NCBI GenBank assembly: GCA_964034945.1
Contig: OZ035961.1
Location: 10,284,001 to 10,348,000, forward strand
Source: Chrysopilus asiliformis
Taxonomy: Eukaryota; Arthropoda; Insecta; Diptera; Rhagionidae
Length of the DNA: 64,000 nt
Reading direction: 5' to 3'
The first letter of the stretch is position 1. Every line of letters begins with the position of its first letter. The notes beneath the pieces are model-generated. The model had not been told where the DNA came from. It was given only the letters and a program-made list of their open reading frames with translations, and searched no databases. This document shows, piece after piece, positions 60,159 to 64,000 of this stretch. A program made the position numbers and the translations under genes.

Positions 60159-62054
60159 ATGTCTCAACATACTTACAAGGATTCATTTCCTAAACTCGGT
60201 GTCGCTTTAATTTTCATACAGACTGAATTGAACTTTGAATATATCAGTGACATTCTTCAACATTATGATAGACTTTTGGAAATATTACTAAAATTTGGAT
60301 TTGATGTTCGCGTGCATAAAAATTTGAATTTTACTCAAACGTGGGATGTCTTGAGTTCAGGTAAATAAAATGAATTTCTGTTGCGATTAGATAAGTTGTT
60401 CGCAATCATTTTTCAAAAATTTGGAATAATAAAACTATCTAGAACCTTCTGTCCGACTATCGTATATATGATTATTGTAACACTTCTTAAGCAATGTGCT
60501 GCAGGAGCAAACTTAAAAGAATACGAAACAGTATAAAAGTTTTTCATAAAAATGAGCCACAGGCGAAAACTTTCATCGTCGAGAGTGAAATATAACTTGA
60601 ATTTAATTCCTTCGCTCGCTACATGGGTAAGTATTAGTGGGCGACATTTTTTCCGAGAGCTGACTTCTCTAAAGGTGCCGCTCCACATGAGAGTGAATGC
60701 CGGCGAGAATCTCTCGATATCAGCTACTCGCAAATGGACACGTCTCTGAGAGTCGCTCGCAGAAACTCGCAAAAACTCGCGAGCTAGTTTCTGCGAGCTG
60801 TCAAAAGTGATTCTACTCTCTAGTCGACACGCACCCACTGAACTCTCGGGGAGTTGCTCGCCAGATACGAACGGCGTTTGAATTTCGCTAGTAGCTCTCG
60901 AGAACTCGCCAAAGCAAGATGTCAAAAAAATCAAGATATTGGTCACCGGAGAAGATTAATCGCCGAAATTAACTCTCAAATGAACAACCTCCTGCGAGTA
61001 ACTCTTGAGAGTTTTTGAGAGCTACTCGCGTATTTACTCTCATGTGGAGCGGCACCTTTATGGTGAAAAACGGTTTTAAATCCCTTTTGAATTGCACGAG
61101 ACAGCTAGTGAGGAGTTTACAGAGAGGGAAGGCGTTTGATAATAGTGGGAGAACATTTTTCCTAAGGGATCACCCTTCTAAAAATGAAAACTGGATCCGA
61201 ATCGCTTCAGAGGTTCAAGAGATGTCACGGAAAGAAAATAAATCTTTGTAAAAAGACAATAAATCTTTGAAACAGAAACTATTTTTTTAAACTAGAAATC
61301 ATTTTTTAACCTACAAATTATTTTACAGTAATTTTTAATTCTTTTCCCTAAAAAGTTGCTAAGGAGGATCATGAAGAAAATACATGTTTTTTGGGTATGT
61401 TTATATCAAAAGTCACACATGGAAAAATTCACACCAGAGACATCCTGTTTCAAATTGATGACGCCTTGTTGAATTTTTGCGAAGACTCATGTAAAACATT
61501 GGCGAATAAACCGAAATTATTTTTCATTCAGGTACGCTAAAAATTCAATTATTACCTATTTTTACAAACTATCTTTTTGTGTTTAGAACGTAAACTACAG
61601 TAACCCTTTAATAATTACACCAGAGGGGGATAAAACCACTTGCGATGCTCGTCCAACCCATCATCATAGGGTTGCACAACCAGTACCGAGCAAATCTGAT
61701 TTTCTTGTCATGTACTCGGAAACAAAAGGTTTTAAGATAAAAACTAATTAAGTTATTTATATAAAAATAATTTATGATATTTCGATAGGAATTTGTGGAC
61801 AGTTTACAAATGTTGATGGAGTTTTCATTGAAAGTTTGTGCGAAGAACTTGAATCTGCACTGACATCAAAATCAGAGGTTGATTTTGGCAATTTATTGAC
61901 GTGGGTCAATGGAAGGGTATCAGAAAAATATGAAAATCTCTTACCTGAATATTTAAGGAAACATTCCGTACAGACTTGCGCTACTATATCCACGTTGAGA
62001 AAAAGTTTTATTCTTAAGAAAACACCAATGTCAGAGTCAATTGAAGGCCCATAA
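60159..62054 (+). CDS. Caspase-like protein lacking catalytic residues (pseudocaspase)
   Basis: A caspase homologue, probably non-proteolytic. Exons 60159-60360, 61356-61531, 61587-61728, 61789-62054 (261 residues), phases 1, 0 and 1; exon 2 is 176 bp and exon 3 is 142 bp, as in caspase 2. Fold motifs are kept: LGVALIF and FGFDVRVHKNLNF in exon 1, EDHEENTCF and KPKLFFIQ in exon 2, SDFLVMYSE in exon 3, LCEELES in exon 4. The His motif is THG. After FFIQ, exon 3 starts NVNY instead of ACRG, so the Cys is gone. The RxGTxxD Arg region of exon 1 and the SWRN pocket of exon 4 are also lost. The frame has no stop and the splice sites are present; the exon 3 donor (GTTTTAAG) is weak. The protein may act as a decoy or partner of caspase 2. 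AATAAA at 62107. I prefer the ATG at 60159 (MSQHTY). Confidence 0.88.
60672..61058. mobile_element. TA-flanked MITE in intron 1 of the caspase-like gene
   Basis: A 387-bp element with inverted ends AAGGTGCCGCTCCACATGAG and its reverse complement, flanked by TA (60670-60671, 61059-61060). The interior is full of CTCGC/GCGAG and CTCTCGA motifs. It sits inside a ~120-bp repeat unit whose uninterrupted relative is at 53764 (CTCTCTAATGGTGAAAA), which acts as an empty site. TA duplication points to the Tc1/mariner group; no transposase remains. Confidence 0.88.
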
Positions 62055-62382
62055 CTTTTCACACTTTTATTGTTAATGTTATAAATCCCATATGTATTTG
62101 TTTTTAAATAAAGTATTTGTCTAAAATTGACTACCTATAATGTTTCTTTTAACTGTCACTTTCAAAAGAATATATAGTTTTTTATATACTTTTTTTAGTG
62201 AGCTAAGATTTCTACGGAGAGCTAAGATTTCTACGGAGTTGCTTGAATGTTTTCGACATTTAATTATGCGGGTCATATAATGCATGGATTAATTGCTGTG
62301 AAGAAATTGAATAATACAAAACATTCAAACGCTTTTAAGGGAAACTAAAAGAAAAACCAAAGAACTGTGACACAAATTTCCA

Positions 62383-62390
62383 TATAAATA
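62383..62390 (+). promoter_or_regulatory. TATA box of the secreted-protein gene
   Basis: TATAAATA lies about 30 bp upstream of a TTTAGTTC/CAAC stretch (about 62412-62421) that could be the start of transcription, and 69 bp before the ATG at 62459. Spacing is as expected for a TATA promoter; the start site itself is inferred. Confidence 0.5.
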
Positions 62391-62458
62391 GTGAAACAAG
62401 ACTTTACACATCTTTAGTTCAACAGAAAACTTACTGTCACCATCATCTGATAGAAGAT

Positions 62459-63010
62459 ATGGACACCAAATACTTAATCATAGTAAATTTAGTTTGTGTT
62501 TTAAGAACTCTTTGCTATTATTAATAAAAGTTTTTAATATTTAGCTGTGCCAATGTTACAAAAGCCATAATTGTGATCAGTCCGCCAAAACAAAATCCAG
62601 ATGGTGAAAAACTTGTGAAATTATTTTCTTTTAATAACACAATTTATAAATTGGAATTGACGAAAAAAGGAATGAATAACTTCGTTACGGTTGTTCCACT
62701 GTTGGATATAAAACAGTCCAAACTTCCAAAACGTTCAAAAGCTAAACCTGTTTTTGAAACACCTGAGGAATCTCCTACTGAAAGTCTTCAGCAAAATTTT
62801 CACTGGAATCGAGGGATTTGGGATCGTCATGTTCCACCGGATCCGATTTTCCAAATTCGACTTTCACACTATGGCAGAGATTTTCCGAACCCTTTGACCT
62901 TTCCAACACAAGGACTATACAACTTTTATAGTTACGGAGCTGGAAATGATGTTCATAATAATCTGCCAAGGGGGGGAGGGTACAAATTTGAAGTCGACGT
63001 TGACGGTTAA
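62459..63010 (+). CDS. Small secreted protein of unknown function
   Basis: I place the start at the ATG 62459 and a 48-bp GT-AG intron at 62483-62530, giving 167 residues. This splice removes two in-frame stops and produces a clear signal peptide (MDTKYLII/FLIFSCANVTKA, the slash marking the junction). An alternative donor at 62492 also keeps the frame. The mature part begins near IIVISPPK, has a Lys/Pro-rich middle (PKRSKAKPVFETPEESPTES) and an aromatic/Gly C-terminal part (HWNRGIWDRHVPPDP, PTQGLYNFYSYGAG, LPRGGGYKFEV). Few Cys, no membrane segment after the leader. I do not recognise the family. TATA box at 62383, AATAAA at 63017. It starts 405 bp after the caspase-like gene on the same strand. 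The intron is at the low end of insect lengths, so the model needs a transcript. Confidence 0.65.
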
Positions 63011-63271
63011 ATTTAAAATAAAAACTTTTTGTATTTTTTACTAGATTTTTTATTTCAATATATGGAAAAATTCCAATTGTCTGATATGTGGTGAAAATTG
63101 TAAGTTAAGCGGTGGTAACACGAACTGAGAGCTTTTAGTAACTTTATCTTATGTTCGCATCAAAGTTGAAAAATATTTTGAGAAAGCTTTTTGTTTGGCT
63201 TACCTGATGTAGGGTAAAAAATTTGTGACCTTCCATTAACTTTCTATAACTTTGGTGAGAAAATCGTTGTA
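63011..63271. other. Downstream region of the secreted-protein gene
   Basis: AT-rich, starting with the AATAAA signal. No further gene seen. Confidence 0.4.
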
Positions 63272-63521
63272 CACAGAAAGAAAAAAAATAGTTGAAATTG
63301 CGTCAACCTACGAGAATAGTGGTTTAACCATGCTTACGTGGCAAAATCTTCTCAAAACTTACTACACACGTCTTAATACAACTATTACAAACATTTTTGA
63401 CCATTTAATAGTTGAGTTAAGTACGTTTGTAGTAAGTTTTGAGAAAAATAAGTATGGTTAAACAACTATTTTCGTAGGTTGACGAAATTTTAACTATTTT
63501 TACTATTTGTTTCTTTCTGTG
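63272..63521. mobile_element. TA-flanked hairpin MITE
   Basis: A 250-bp element whose two halves are inverted copies (ends CACAGAAAGAAA and TTTCTTTCTGTG; inner arms CAACCTACGAGAATAGT... and ...ACTATTTTCGTAGGTTG, ACTTACTAC and GTAGTAAGT). TA lies on both sides (63270-63271, 63522-63523), as for Tc1/mariner-type MITEs. The frame across it is not coding. Confidence 0.85.
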
Positions 63522-63614
63522 TAGGATTTATAATCGAAAGTTCCCTTAAAAGACTTACTTGCTAGCTTCGCAACGTCCTTTCCCCAAAACCGTTCTATTT
63601 TCTAATTATTCACT

Positions 63615-63933
63615 ACTAGGGGCTGCGCCCCGAACCGCTTCGTGGTTCACCCCCCACATGATACATGATGCGTTTGATTTATAAACTTCAGGCCAATCGA
63701 CTCGGTAGTTTCCCCGCGAAAGAGTAACAGCGCGAAAACTAAGTTTCGAAATCACTTTACCCCCTCCCCTTACCCCCCCCCCCCCCCTTGCGCTACTTTT
63801 CCGTATGACTATGTTGGAACCGGAACTACCAACTCATGCCAAATTTCAAGTCAATCGGTTCAGCCGTTTTTGCGTGAAAGAGGAACAGACAGACAGACAG
63901 ACAGACACGAACTCATTTTTATATTAGTTTGAT
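63615..63933 (+). repeat. Dispersed family B, plus-oriented copy with hairpin start
   Basis: Starts CTAGGGGCTGCGCCCC, then GAACCGCTTCGTGGTTC: two small stem-loops in a row. The rest follows the 50682 copy (TCGACTCGGTAGTTTCCCCG, C-run at about 63773, TATGTTGGAACCGGAACTAC, CAATCGGTTCAGCCG, (GACA)n, CTCATTTTTATATTAGT). Confidence 0.75.
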
Positions 63934-64000
63934 TTTTGTTAAGAGGCTGTCCATAAAATAGATAACCCTAATTGTAAGCTTTTCCAACCCATCTCCTCTT

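Overview
The window is nuclear DNA of an insect, most likely a fly (Diptera). The evidence is AT-rich sequence, spliced genes with introns as short as 48-63 bp, insect gustatory-type chemoreceptors, effector caspases with short prodomains, and many insect-type transposon remnants (Ty3/gypsy, hAT, mariner, piggyBac, foldback and several MITE families). There is no bacterial operon, CRISPR array or rRNA. The species cannot be fixed from the sequence alone.

Layout. 0-2 kb: a gustatory-receptor gene on the minus strand that carries one frameshift. 2-14 kb: gene-poor DNA with MITEs, a mariner remnant and a recurrent dispersed repeat family (called A here). 14.3-19.9 kb: a young Ty3/gypsy LTR retrotransposon (207-bp LTRs that differ at one base). 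Its reverse transcriptase is split by a 730-bp non-autonomous hAT element with an 8-bp target duplication. 20-43 kb: long gene-poor DNA holding further repeats, including a TTAA-flanked piggyBac-type MITE, a five-copy 30-bp tandem array, a second hAT derivative and an internally deleted mariner copy. 43.7-63 kb: the gene-bearing part.

The gene-bearing part, left to right: effector caspase 1 (minus, four exons, with a ~1.08-kb foldback palindrome in intron 2); gustatory receptor A (minus, intact, two exons); gustatory receptor B (minus, two exons, one in-frame stop); effector caspase 2 (minus, four exons); a caspase-like gene on the plus strand, head-to-head with caspase 2 and 528 bp from it; and a small secreted protein of unknown function (plus). 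The three caspase genes share intron positions and phases, and exon 2 is exactly 176 bp in each, so they are local duplicates. The third keeps the fold and reading frame but has lost the catalytic Cys and the recognisable Arg-bearing substrate-pocket motifs. It is therefore probably a non-catalytic regulator or decoy rather than a protease.

The three chemoreceptors also share one architecture: a long first exon, a phase-0 intron of 59-63 bp, and a ~50-codon last exon carrying TM7. Two of the three have a single lesion. The caspase and receptor duplicates are interleaved. Exon structures were worked out by hand from splice signals, reading phase and paralogue comparison; no transcript data were available.
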